NCBI GenBank assembly: GCA_035642125.1
Contig: DASQSZ010000338.1
Span: 1 to 24,943, forward strand
Source of the DNA: CALAED01 sp937891035
GTDB taxonomy: Bacteria > Actinomycetota > Actinomycetes > Streptosporangiales > Streptosporangiaceae
Length of the DNA stretch: 24,943 nucleotides
Direction: 5' to 3'
The position numbers and the translations under genes were made by a program. Under the pieces are notes generated by a model. The model worked only from the letters and a program-made list of their open reading frames with translations, was not told the DNA's origin and searched no databases. Shown here in pieces: positions 14,808 through 22,654 of this stretch. Numbering within the stretch: the stretch's first letter is position 1; each line of letters opens with the position of its first letter.

Positions 14808-16940
14808 TCAGGATTTAGTGGGCACTGGGTGGGTGACCAGCACGATCACGCTGCGCGGGCCAACATGTACCCGAGCCTGGTCGGTGAGCAGCGGCTCACG
14901 GCCCGGCTGGTGCACATCTTGGGGTGGTGGCGCCGCCGTGTCGGCGAACAGGTGCCAGGCAAGGCCGTCTGGCAGCGTGGGAAGTTCGAGAGTCTGTCCC
15001 TCCCAGTAGGTGTTGGCCGCCACGTACACGCAGTCGTGCCGCCCGCCGTCATCGCCGTAGAACATCGCGGCGAGCAGCCGGCTGTGTGACGCCCAGTCCG
15101 GCATCCACGCGTGTACGCCGTGCCAGCTCAACGCCGGGAACAGGCCCTCGGGCGAGGAGTCGGCGACGTGCCGGCGGCGGCGCAGCGCGCAATGCGAACG
15201 GCGGAAGGCGATGGCGCACCGGACGAATCGGAATAGGTCGGCGTTCTTGTCCAGCAGCGTCCAGTCGATCCAAGAGATCGGGCTGTCATGGCAGTAGGCG
15301 TTGTTGTTGCCCTGCTGAGTGCGGCCCATCTCGTCGCCGGCGACCAGCATGGGAATCCCGTGACTGGTCAGCAAAAGCAGCAGCGCGTTGCGCACCTGGC
15401 GGTCGCGGAGCGCGGTGACCTCGGGGTCGTCGGTGGGCCCCTCGTGCCCGCAGTTCCACGAGTTGTTGCCGTTGTCGCCGTCGTTGTTGCCCTCGCCGTT
15501 GTTCTCGTTGTGCTTGTCGTTGTACGAGACGAGGTCGCGAAGCGTGAACCCGTCGTGCGCGGTGACGAAGTTGACCGAGGCGGCCGGGCCGCGGCGCAGG
15601 TACATATCGGCCGAGCCGGCCATCCGCGTGGCCATCTCGCCGACCATGCCGAGATCGCCCTTGATGAACCGGCGGATCGCGTCGCGGTAGCGCCCGTTCC
15701 ATTCCGACCAGCGGCAGTAGTCCGGGAAGGCACCGACCTGGTAGAGGCCGGCAGCGTCCCAGGCCTCCGCGATCAGCTTGCAGTCGCGCAGCACCGGATC
15801 ATGGGCCAGCGACTCGAGCAGCGGGGGGTTCGACAGCAGCGAGCCGTCGGGCGCCCGGCCGAGGATGGCGGCCAGATCGAACCGGAACCCGTCGACGTGG
15901 AACTCCGTCACCCAGTAGCGCAGACAGTCGAGGATGAACCCGCGGACCACCGGATGGTTGCAGTTGAGCGTGTTCCCGGTGCCACTGAAGTTGTAGTAGT
16001 AGCCCTCCGGGGTCAGCATGTAGTAGGTCTGGTTGTCGAGGCCGCGGAACGAGATCGTCGGGCCGCGCTCGTTGCCTTCTCCCGTGTGGTTGAACACCAC
16101 GTCGAGCACGACCTCGATGCCGGCCAGATGCAGGTGCTTGACGAGGCTCTTGAACTCATCGATCTGCATGCCGTGCCGGCCGGTGGTGGCGTACGACGCC
16201 TTGGGCGCGAAGAAGCCGATGGGGTTGTAGCCCCAGTAGTTGTGCAGCGGGCGGCCGGTCGCCGGATCGGAGCGGGCGCCCTCGCATTCGTCGAACTCGA
16301 AAACCGGCATCAGCTCCACGCAGTTGACGCCGAGTTCGCGCAGATAGGGGATCTTTTCCACCAGGCCGGCGAACGTGCCGGGCGCGGCCACCCCGGCAGA
16401 CGGGTCCTTGGTGAAGCCGCGCACGTGCAGCTCGTAGATCACCAGGTCCTCCGCCGGCAGGTTCAGCTGCCGGTCCGACTCCCAGTCGAAGTCGTCGCAC
16501 GCCACCCCCGACCGGTAGACCATCGAGTCGCGCGGGGCTCCCCATCGCTCCCGTCCGCCGATCAGCTTCGCGTAGGGGTCGGCGAGGATCCGGCCGGGAT
16601 CGAAGTAGTGTCCGTCCGCCGGGTCGTAGGGTCCGTGCGCGCGGTAGCCGTACTCGATGGTTTCCGCGTCGAGGCCGAACACCGTCATGGCGAAGACGCC
16701 GCCGATCCGGAAAGCCGGCGGGAACGGGATCTCGGCCATCGGCCGGGACTCGCCGCGGCGGAACAGCACCAGCGTCATCGCCGTCGCGTTGTTGGAGTAG
16801 ACGGAAAAGTTGATCCCGCCCGGCACGATCGTCGCGCCGAACGGCAGTGGCCGGCCGGCCCGCACGCCGAATCCCGAGATCCACTGGTTCGGGTAGGCGT
16901 CGACGCGTTCCAGCATCGGCCGTACACGCATGCCGCTCAC
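14808..16940 (-). CDS. glgX: Glycogen debranching enzyme GlgX (CBM48 plus GH13)
   Basis: The 710-aa product has normal family length. CBM48 spans about aa 20-180 and the GH13 barrel follows. Visible catalytic parts are DVVFNHTGEG (aa 280-289), GFRFDLA with nucleophile D355, IAEAWD with acid/base E392, and TAHDGFTLRD (H462, D463). An Asn/Asp/Gly-rich loop near aa 475-500 is typical of the family. GlgX hydrolyses alpha-1,6 branches of glycogen limit dextrin to release malto-oligosaccharides in the cytosol. The GTG at 16940 is the likely start, with GGGG 11 bases upstream; ATGs at codons 4 and 9 are alternatives. Its position between two STAS genes, with gaps of 15 and 19 bp, is unusual and implies co-expression with a signalling switch. 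No trehalose or maltose genes are nearby. Confidence 0.93.
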   Translation of the reverse strand: MSGMRVRPMLERVDAYPNQWISGFGVRAGRPLPFGATIVPGGINFSVYSNNATAMTLVLFRRGESRPMAEIPFPPAFRIGGVFAMTVFGLDAETIEYGYRAHGPYDPADGHYFDPGRILADPYAKLIGGRERWGAPRDSMVYRSGVACDDFDWESDRQLNLPAEDLVIYELHVRGFTKDPSAGVAAPGTFAGLVEKIPYLRELGVNCVELMPVFEFDECEGARSDPATGRPLHNYWGYNPIGFFAPKASYATTGRHGMQIDEFKSLVKHLHLAGIEVVLDVVFNHTGEGNERGPTISFRGLDNQTYYMLTPEGYYYNFSGTGNTLNCNHPVVRGFILDCLRYWVTEFHVDGFRFDLAAILGRAPDGSLLSNPPLLESLAHDPVLRDCKLIAEAWDAAGLYQVGAFPDYCRWSEWNGRYRDAIRRFIKGDLGMVGEMATRMAGSADMYLRRGPAASVNFVTAHDGFTLRDLVSYNDKHNENNGEGNNDGDNGNNSWNCGHEGPTDDPEVTALRDRQVRNALLLLLTSHGIPMLVAGDEMGRTQQGNNNAYCHDSPISWIDWTLLDKNADLFRFVRCAIAFRRSHCALRRRRHVADSSPEGLFPALSWHGVHAWMPDWASHSRLLAAMFYGDDGGRHDCVYVAANTYWEGQTLELPTLPDGLAWHLFADTAAPPPQDVHQPGREPLLTDQARVHVGPRSVIVLVTHPVPTKS

Positions 16941-16959
16941 CGGTGCACCACCCCAAGCC

Positions 16960-17295
16960 TCATGCGCTCAGCGCGGTGACCCCGTCGGCCACCGAGTCGG
17001 ACACGGTGAAGAAGTCGAGGAAGCCGGTCGCCGCCATGATCTCGTAGGCGTCGCGCGGGACGGCGGCGAGCGCGATGCGCGCGCCGCTGTCGTTCGCCTG
17101 CCGATACACGAGCAGGAGCACTCGCAGCCCGGCGCTTGACATGTACGAGACCCGGCTCAGGTCCAGCAGCACCGGGGCGCCCTCGGGCACGAGCGCCTCG
17201 AGGTCCTGCTGGACGCGCGTCGCGGTGCCGCTGTCCAGCCGGCCGTCCAGGGCGATGACGGTCACATCGCCCTGCATATATTTCGCGAGTTGCAT
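16960..17295 (-). CDS. STAS-domain anti-sigma factor antagonist (second)
   Basis: The 111-aa protein starts at the ATG at 17295. VTVIALDGRLDSGTA opens the STAS fold, and LDLSRVSYMSSAGLRVLLL carries the phosphorylation loop (S53, S54). It resembles the classic RsbV/SpoIIAA type slightly more than the first STAS protein in this run; the two differ clearly in sequence and so are not a recent duplication. It starts 15 bp after the stop of the DJ-1/AGE gene and ends 19 bp before glgX, supporting a single transcript. Two antagonists with one kinase suggest two inputs or two kinases. Confidence 0.92.
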   Translation of the reverse strand: MQLAKYMQGDVTVIALDGRLDSGTATRVQQDLEALVPEGAPVLLDLSRVSYMSSAGLRVLLLVYRQANDSGARIALAAVPRDAYEIMAATGFLDFFTVSDSVADGVTALSA

Positions 17296-17310
17296 GGCCT
17301 GTCCTCAGTC

Positions 17311-19941
17311 CTATCCAGTGGCCGGGGGATCGCCTGCCGGTGCCAAGTGGGCGCGCACCGTCAGCGGGGACTCCGAGTCCGGCAACTTCACGGTCAGGCC
17401 CAAGGGGTCGAACGCCGAATAGGGGCGTCCGTCCACCTCCACCCAGTCCAGCCGGACCCGGCCGGGCGGCAGGGCGTCCGGGGCGACCCGCAAGACGCGG
17501 TCCGTGAACCCACCTGGGCTGGGCCGGAACCACAGCGTCAGCGGCTCGTCGTTCAGGAGCAGCCGTTCGTAGACGGCGGCCAGGTAACACAGCTCGGCGG
17601 CGTGGCACATGCTCATCGAGTGGCTGCCCTTGAGCCGTTCGGTGCCCAACAGGTACGGCGTGCCGTCGGCGAGCACGTTGAAGTAGACGCCGCCTTCGTC
17701 GTGGTCGAGGAAGAACGCGTTGTAGAAGGCGGCGGCCTCCCGCGCTTGGCGCAGGAACTCCTGGTCGCCGGTGTGGCCGGCGAGGATCTGGTAGGCCAAG
17801 ATCGCCTGCTCCTGCTGCCACCAGGCCTTGCGGTTGTGCCAGGTGAGCCGATGCCGCGTCTCGCCCGCGCCCAGCGTGCGCTCGATCACGTCGTACCAGC
17901 CGCCGCGCTGACGGTCGCTGCCGAACTCGGGCATCGTTCGCCCGATGTGATCGGCGAGCTTGCGGTATTTGTCCTTGGGGCGGACCGCCATCATCCGCAT
18001 CAGGTTCCAGGCGATCTTGAGGTTGTGCCCGATCACGGCCCGGTTCTGCTGCCAGTCCCAGGTGTAGTCGGGGGACCAGTCGGCGTGGAAGCGCTCCTGG
18101 ACGAACGGGCTGTCGGTGCCGGGCAGGTGCTCGACGATCAGGTCGAACGTCTCCTCGAGCATCGCGGCGTGCCGGTCATCGCCGGTGGCGAGGAACAGGT
18201 TGAACAGGTAGGCCGGCGCGTGGTCGCCGACGGAGTTCCAGTTCTTCCGCGACCGGTTCGTGCCGAGCGTCTCGTGGTGCGGGCTCAGCGTGATCGGGTC
18301 GATGTGGGAGAAGTAGCCTCCGCGTTCCTCGTCACGGAAGAACCTTTGGAACAGCCGCAGGGTGCCTTCGATGTCGGCGGAGATCCGCGGGTCGCCGGTC
18401 ACCCGGTACAGCTGGGTCGGCCCGGCCAGGGCGTAGATCTGCTCGTACATCGGGATCGCGTCGTAGTCGTCGCTGAACTCCGACGTGAACAGCTTGCGCT
18501 CGCCGCCGCCGGTGACGTCGATGCCGTGATACCAGTAAACGACGTCCTCGTCGCGGTCCACGAAACGCATGTGATCGCGCAGGTACTTGGCGCCCTGCTC
18601 GGCCACGTCGAGGAAGTCCTCGTCACCGGTCAGCATGTAGGCCGAGGACATGCCGTACACGAGGCGGGAGATGGTGTCGGTCTCCTGTATATGGTGATCG
18701 GCCTTCTCGCCGCCGAGCCGCAGCACCGTACGGTAGTCGGCGAAGTCGATCGGGCCGCCGCTGCCGAACTGGGCGCGCCGGTAGAAGCGGCCCAGCTCTT
18801 GGATCTGCCGGACCCACCAGTCGGGCTTTTCGAAGTCGTACTCCTCCGGGCGGCGGCCGAGGAACACCAGCCGTTTGGCGTCGAAGGCGTCGTCGTCCGG
18901 ATAGAACAGGCCGTGCACGAACAGCTGCCGGCCCGGGGTGAGCAGCTCGGGCAGGTGCGCGGACGCGTCGATCCGCGGATCGCCGAGATTGCGCAGGAAC
19001 TCGGCCGACACGGTTCCGGTGAGCCGGGTTCGTACCGGCCAGCCGTCGCTGGTGCGCAGCTCGACCACTTCGCTGTCGGCGTCGTACCGCGTCACGTAGC
19101 CGGCCACCAGGTCGGACACGACGACTCCCGGCCGCGTCAGCGCGGTCACCGCCCGCGGCGCCGAGCCGTTCGTCGCGGCCGAGCCGTTCGCCGTGGCCGG
19201 CGTGGTGGTGGCCGGGGCCCCCGTGGCCGCGGACCCCGTGGTCGCGGGGGCCCGCGTGCCGGCCGGGGCGAGCGCGGTGGCCGGCTCGGTTTCGATACGG
19301 CGCACCGCCGGTACCGGCGGTTTGGTCCAGCTCGGCCGGCGGGCCCGGCGCGCGGCGACCAGATCGATGATCGTGCGCGCGAACAAATGGCAGTGGTCCG
19401 CGGTACGTGCGGTCACCAGGTCGCCGTCGACGACGATGTCCTGATCCGTGTACGCGGCGCCCATGTTGCGCACGTCCCCGATGAGGTTGTTATGGCAGGT
19501 CACCCGCCGGCCACGAACCACATCGGGAATCGGGGAGGCCAGCCACATGCCGTGACAGATGATCCCCTTGAGTACGGTCGGGATCGCGAAGGCCCGCTTG
19601 AGCAACCGCGTCGCCGGCGCGAGCGCGTCGATGTCCTCGCTATAGCGCAGCCGGTCGGAGACCATGCCCGACGGGACGATCAACGCGTCGATGGCGCGCA
19701 GCCGCTCCTCATCCACCGCCTCGAGGTCCCCGTTGACGGTGAACGGCTGCTGGTATTCGTGACCATTGAAGGTGAGCTCCCGCTGGCCCCACAGTCGAGT
19801 GAGGAACTCGGTATGGGCGCCTTCCTCGGCGAAGCGGCGCTGGTAGTAATGCACCTCCGGTTCGACGAAGTCGCCCTCCATCAAGATCGCGATGGTCCGG
19901 CCGGCCAGCCGCCCGCCGTCCCACGGCTGGATGTCTCCCAT
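17311..19941 (-). CDS. Fusion of DJ-1/PfpI domain with N-acylglucosamine 2-epimerase (AGE)-like domain
   Basis: The 876-aa product starts at the ATG at 19941, nine bases after AGGAGG. Residues about 14-195 are a DJ-1/PfpI domain with the nucleophile elbow GIICHGMW (C129, H130). Residues 205-265 form an Ala/Thr/Pro/Gly linker. Residues about 270-362 are a small beta-rich region of unknown type. Residues about 370-795 look like an (alpha/alpha)6 barrel of the AGE/cellobiose-epimerase superfamily: GHNLKIAWNL (H639) and KGSHSMSMCH (H774, H780) match the usual catalytic-histidine regions. Residues 800-876 are beta-rich. AGE enzymes isomerise or epimerise free sugars; DJ-1 proteins act on reactive carbonyls. 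I know of no standard protein with this architecture. The gene is followed by a STAS gene 15 bp on and preceded by the ThDP enzyme. The true substrate is unknown. Confidence 0.82.
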   Translation of the reverse strand: MGDIQPWDGGRLAGRTIAILMEGDFVEPEVHYYQRRFAEEGAHTEFLTRLWGQRELTFNGHEYQQPFTVNGDLEAVDEERLRAIDALIVPSGMVSDRLRYSEDIDALAPATRLLKRAFAIPTVLKGIICHGMWLASPIPDVVRGRRVTCHNNLIGDVRNMGAAYTDQDIVVDGDLVTARTADHCHLFARTIIDLVAARRARRPSWTKPPVPAVRRIETEPATALAPAGTRAPATTGSAATGAPATTTPATANGSAATNGSAPRAVTALTRPGVVVSDLVAGYVTRYDADSEVVELRTSDGWPVRTRLTGTVSAEFLRNLGDPRIDASAHLPELLTPGRQLFVHGLFYPDDDAFDAKRLVFLGRRPEEYDFEKPDWWVRQIQELGRFYRRAQFGSGGPIDFADYRTVLRLGGEKADHHIQETDTISRLVYGMSSAYMLTGDEDFLDVAEQGAKYLRDHMRFVDRDEDVVYWYHGIDVTGGGERKLFTSEFSDDYDAIPMYEQIYALAGPTQLYRVTGDPRISADIEGTLRLFQRFFRDEERGGYFSHIDPITLSPHHETLGTNRSRKNWNSVGDHAPAYLFNLFLATGDDRHAAMLEETFDLIVEHLPGTDSPFVQERFHADWSPDYTWDWQQNRAVIGHNLKIAWNLMRMMAVRPKDKYRKLADHIGRTMPEFGSDRQRGGWYDVIERTLGAGETRHRLTWHNRKAWWQQEQAILAYQILAGHTGDQEFLRQAREAAAFYNAFFLDHDEGGVYFNVLADGTPYLLGTERLKGSHSMSMCHAAELCYLAAVYERLLLNDEPLTLWFRPSPGGFTDRVLRVAPDALPPGRVRLDWVEVDGRPYSAFDPLGLTVKLPDSESPLTVRAHLAPAGDPPATG

Positions 19942-19972
19942 GGCTGCCTACCTCCTCAGCTGATGGACCGGA

Positions 19973-21601
19973 TCACGTCGTCACGAGGTCGACGAGGAAC
20001 GGTTCGGTGTGGGCGAGCATGCTCTCGACCGCGCCCGGCACCTGGGCCGGCTTTTCCACCCGGATCGCGCGCACGCCGAGGCTCTCCGCGAGACCGGTGA
20101 AGTTGATCTCGGGATGAGACAAGTCGAAGCCGCTCGGATAGTCGTGCGCGGGGATGTTCCGCGTCCGCCAGTACTGGTCGATGTTGTAGTCGAGCAGCCG
20201 GTAGCGGCCGTTGTTGCAGATCACGAACTTCGCGGCGACGTCGTAGCGGGCGGCGCTCCACAGCGCCTGAATCGTGTACATGCTGCCGCCGTCGCCGGTG
20301 AAGGCGACCACTTCGGCGCCGGGCCGGGCGAGCTTGGCCCCGATCGCGCCCGGGATGCCGATGCCCAGCGAGCCGCCCCTGGTCTGGAAGAATTCGCCCG
20401 GCCGCCGCGGCGGCAGGTAGCGGGCCAGCGGCGGCGCGCAGGTGAGCGCCTCGTCGACCACCACCATGCCCGCGGGCGCCCGCCTGGCCAGTTCGGCGGC
20501 GAACAGCTCCATCAGCGTGGCGTCGGCGGCGGGCGCCGGCACCTCGTGCTCGGCTTCGGTGCCCGCCGCCGCGTACGACGGCTCCCGCGGCACGCCGGCG
20601 CGGTCGGCCAACCGGCCGGCGATCGCGGACAGCGTCGGTTTCGGGTCGGCGACCAGGGCGAGATCGACGGGGAAGTTCTTGGCGATCTCGTAGTCGTCCA
20701 GGTCGATGTGCACGATCGTCGCGTCCGCCCGGAACGGGCTGTCCAGCAGCGGGAACACCTCGGGGAAGAGGTAGGTCCCGACGATGAGGACGACGTCGGC
20801 GTCGCGCACCTTGGCCGCGCTCGACTCGCCGAACATGTGGCCGAGGTCGCCGCCGTACAGCGGGTGGGCGGTGTCGATGTTCAGCTCGGATGTGTTGACC
20901 CCGTACACCTGTGCCCCGAGCCGCTCGGCCAGATGGGTGAGCTCCGCCTGGGCGCCCGATACCGCGACGCCGTCGCCCACCAACATGATCGGGCGCTCGG
21001 CCCCGCGCAGCATCTCGGCCGCCCGGTCCAGCTCGGCCGGTACGGGTACGACCGCCCGGCTGGGGATCGTGCTCGGCACCGCCGGCTCGGCCGTCTCGGC
21101 GTCGAGCACGTCCATGGGGAGGGCGACGAACACCGGGCCGCGCGGCGGCGTCATCGCCGTCTTCACCGCGCGGCGCAGCACCCGCAGCAGCGAGCCGGGA
21201 TGCGTCACCCTCATGGCGTGCTTGGTGACCGGCGCCGCCATGGCCACCAGGTCCGACGCCATCTGGGCGTCCATCGCGTCGTAGCGGACCCCGGCCTCAC
21301 CGGCGATCACCACCAGCGGCGAGTGGCCGCGCTTGGCCTGGTACAGCATGCCGATGCCGTTGCCGAGACCGACCCCGGTGTGCAGCTGCACCAGGGCGGG
21401 CCGCGCGCCGGCGCGGGCGTAACCGTCGGCGATGCCGATGGCGACGGTCTCTTGCAGGGCCAGCATGTACGAGACGTCGGCGGTCTGCTCCAGCACGTCG
21501 AGGAAGCCCTGCTCCACGGTGCCGGGGTTGCCGAACATCCAGCTGATGCCGTCGGCCGCGAACTGTTCGTAGATCGCGACCTTGCCTGGTCTGGAGCTCA
21601 C
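19973..21601 (-). CDS. ThDP-dependent enzyme (benzoylformate decarboxylase / acetolactate synthase-like)
   Basis: The 542-aa product has the three-domain layout of the pyruvate-oxidase/decarboxylase family. The cofactor-activating glutamate is E51 in LQETVAIGIADGYAR, the central domain runs from about aa 190-330, and the ThDP/Mg motif is GDGGS (aa 436-440) through NN (463-464). GNPGT near aa 24-28 and GGSLGIGIPGAIGAKLARP (409-427) recall benzoylformate decarboxylase more than acetolactate synthase. The reaction is probably decarboxylation or carboligation of a 2-keto acid; the substrate is unknown. The GTG at 21601 is the start; AGGAG lies 13 bases upstream, rather far. It lies 31 bp before the DJ-1/AGE gene and 43 bp after the DJ-1/PfpI gene, so the three are probably one functional set. 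Confidence 0.88.
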   Translation of the reverse strand: MSSRPGKVAIYEQFAADGISWMFGNPGTVEQGFLDVLEQTADVSYMLALQETVAIGIADGYARAGARPALVQLHTGVGLGNGIGMLYQAKRGHSPLVVIAGEAGVRYDAMDAQMASDLVAMAAPVTKHAMRVTHPGSLLRVLRRAVKTAMTPPRGPVFVALPMDVLDAETAEPAVPSTIPSRAVVPVPAELDRAAEMLRGAERPIMLVGDGVAVSGAQAELTHLAERLGAQVYGVNTSELNIDTAHPLYGGDLGHMFGESSAAKVRDADVVLIVGTYLFPEVFPLLDSPFRADATIVHIDLDDYEIAKNFPVDLALVADPKPTLSAIAGRLADRAGVPREPSYAAAGTEAEHEVPAPAADATLMELFAAELARRAPAGMVVVDEALTCAPPLARYLPPRRPGEFFQTRGGSLGIGIPGAIGAKLARPGAEVVAFTGDGGSMYTIQALWSAARYDVAAKFVICNNGRYRLLDYNIDQYWRTRNIPAHDYPSGFDLSHPEINFTGLAESLGVRAIRVEKPAQVPGAVESMLAHTEPFLVDLVTT

Positions 21602-21644
21602 AGCGTTCTCGTTTCTCCTGATCGTCGGGGATTGACCGGGCGCG

Positions 21645-22469
21645 CTACCAGCCGTACCTGCGCAGCCCGGACTCGAGGACCTCGACGAGCTTTTCCCCGG
21701 ACAGGAAGGAGTCGGGGGTGGAGCGGGCGGTGACGAACGGATAGTCGACGATCACCGACGTCTCCTTGCCGACGTTGCCGTGGTACCCGCCGTCGGGACC
21801 GGTGGCGTCGCGCAGGATGTACTCGAGCGGGTACGGCGGCGGGCCCATGTTGAAGTCGACCCCGACGAACCCGGTGCCGTCCTTGTAGTCGTATTCCTTG
21901 CAATGGCCGGTGACGTGCTTGCCCCAGATGATGCTGGCGCGGTCCTCCCAATCGCGGGCGAAGGCCAAGCAGGCGACGCCGTAGCACTCGGCGAGGATCG
22001 GCTTGTCGGCCCGGATGAAGGCCAAGATCAGCTCGTGCAGGCGGCCGTTGTTCGCCAGGTCGACGATCGGCCCGCTGCCGCCGACGATGGTCAGCGCGTC
22101 GTATTGGGCGATGTCGTCGTCCAGCGCGGCGAGCTCGCGGTAGTACGCCTCGATCTTGCGCAGATGGTCGGGCTCGCTGAAGTACGGCCGGTCGGGCACC
22201 CACTCGCTGAGGTTCATCGGGTTGTCCAGCCGGCTCGACTGGTCCAGTTCCTTGGCCGCCACAGCCACCTCGGGGGTGGTCACCGAACGGCCGAGCGGCG
22301 GGTCGATGTAGCCGGGATCGAGGCTCGGCGGCAGCGCGGGCGCGCGTTTGCCGGTGGGGGTGATGAAGACCGACTCATAACCCTGCCGATCGAATGCGAC
22401 GAGCGGGCCTAGCAGTTCTTCGCCCCAATAGCCATATTCCGAGAGGACGATGAGCATTTTTCGTGGCAT
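21645..22469 (-). CDS. DJ-1/PfpI (Hsp31-type) family protein
   Basis: The 274-aa product starts at the ATG at 22469, preceded by AGGAG at ideal spacing; an upstream in-frame start at 22526 has no ribosome site. The start MLIVLSEYGYWGEEL carries the conserved acidic residue (E17 or E18) and LAECYGVA carries the nucleophile C162. Length and the CYG elbow fit the larger Hsp31-like branch, whose members act as glyoxalase III or chaperone-type enzymes. It is the first gene of the long - strand run and so close to the main promoter, although none is clearly seen. With the DJ-1 domain of the fusion protein it gives two DJ-1 units flanking a ThDP enzyme. Confidence 0.88.
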   Translation of the reverse strand: MPRKMLIVLSEYGYWGEELLGPLVAFDRQGYESVFITPTGKRAPALPPSLDPGYIDPPLGRSVTTPEVAVAAKELDQSSRLDNPMNLSEWVPDRPYFSEPDHLRKIEAYYRELAALDDDIAQYDALTIVGGSGPIVDLANNGRLHELILAFIRADKPILAECYGVACLAFARDWEDRASIIWGKHVTGHCKEYDYKDGTGFVGVDFNMGPPPYPLEYILRDATGPDGGYHGNVGKETSVIVDYPFVTARSTPDSFLSGEKLVEVLESGLRRYGW

Positions 22470-22654
22470 GATTAGACTCCTGTTACGGGGGCGATGCAAT
22501 ATCGCGTGCCTTCTTTTCTCGGTCACTTGCCGCCGGCCTTGTCATCGGCCTAATGCGACCGAGTCAAACAAAACGTAAACATGCCCACAAGATGGTGCTT
22601 GGGCGGGGGGATGTACTTCATCAAGTCAATTTTCACGAGCGGAAACAGAAATGG
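22470..22654 (-). promoter_or_regulatory. Upstream region of the DJ-1/ThDP/AGE/glgX run
   Basis: The 185 bp between the FAD oxidase stop and the DJ-1/PfpI start are AT-rich compared with the genes. AAGTCAA occurs at 22623-22629 and the near match GAGTCAA at 22561-22567 (TTGACTT and TTGACTC on the transcribed strand, either of which could be a -35). No clear -10 is seen. This is probably the promoter region of the operon. Confidence 0.4.

Noticed and set aside
15440..15530. Repetitive GTTGTT/GCCGTT-rich stretch
   Set aside because: It encodes the Asn/Asp/Gly-rich loop normal for GlgX enzymes, so it is not an independent repeat element.
15288..16979. Long open frame on + opposite glgX, and similar long frames opposite the AGE, ThDP and FAD genes
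   Set aside because: High third-position GC in the real genes opens the antisense frames. The translations are low-complexity Arg/Gly/Val/Ala text without domains or ribosome sites.
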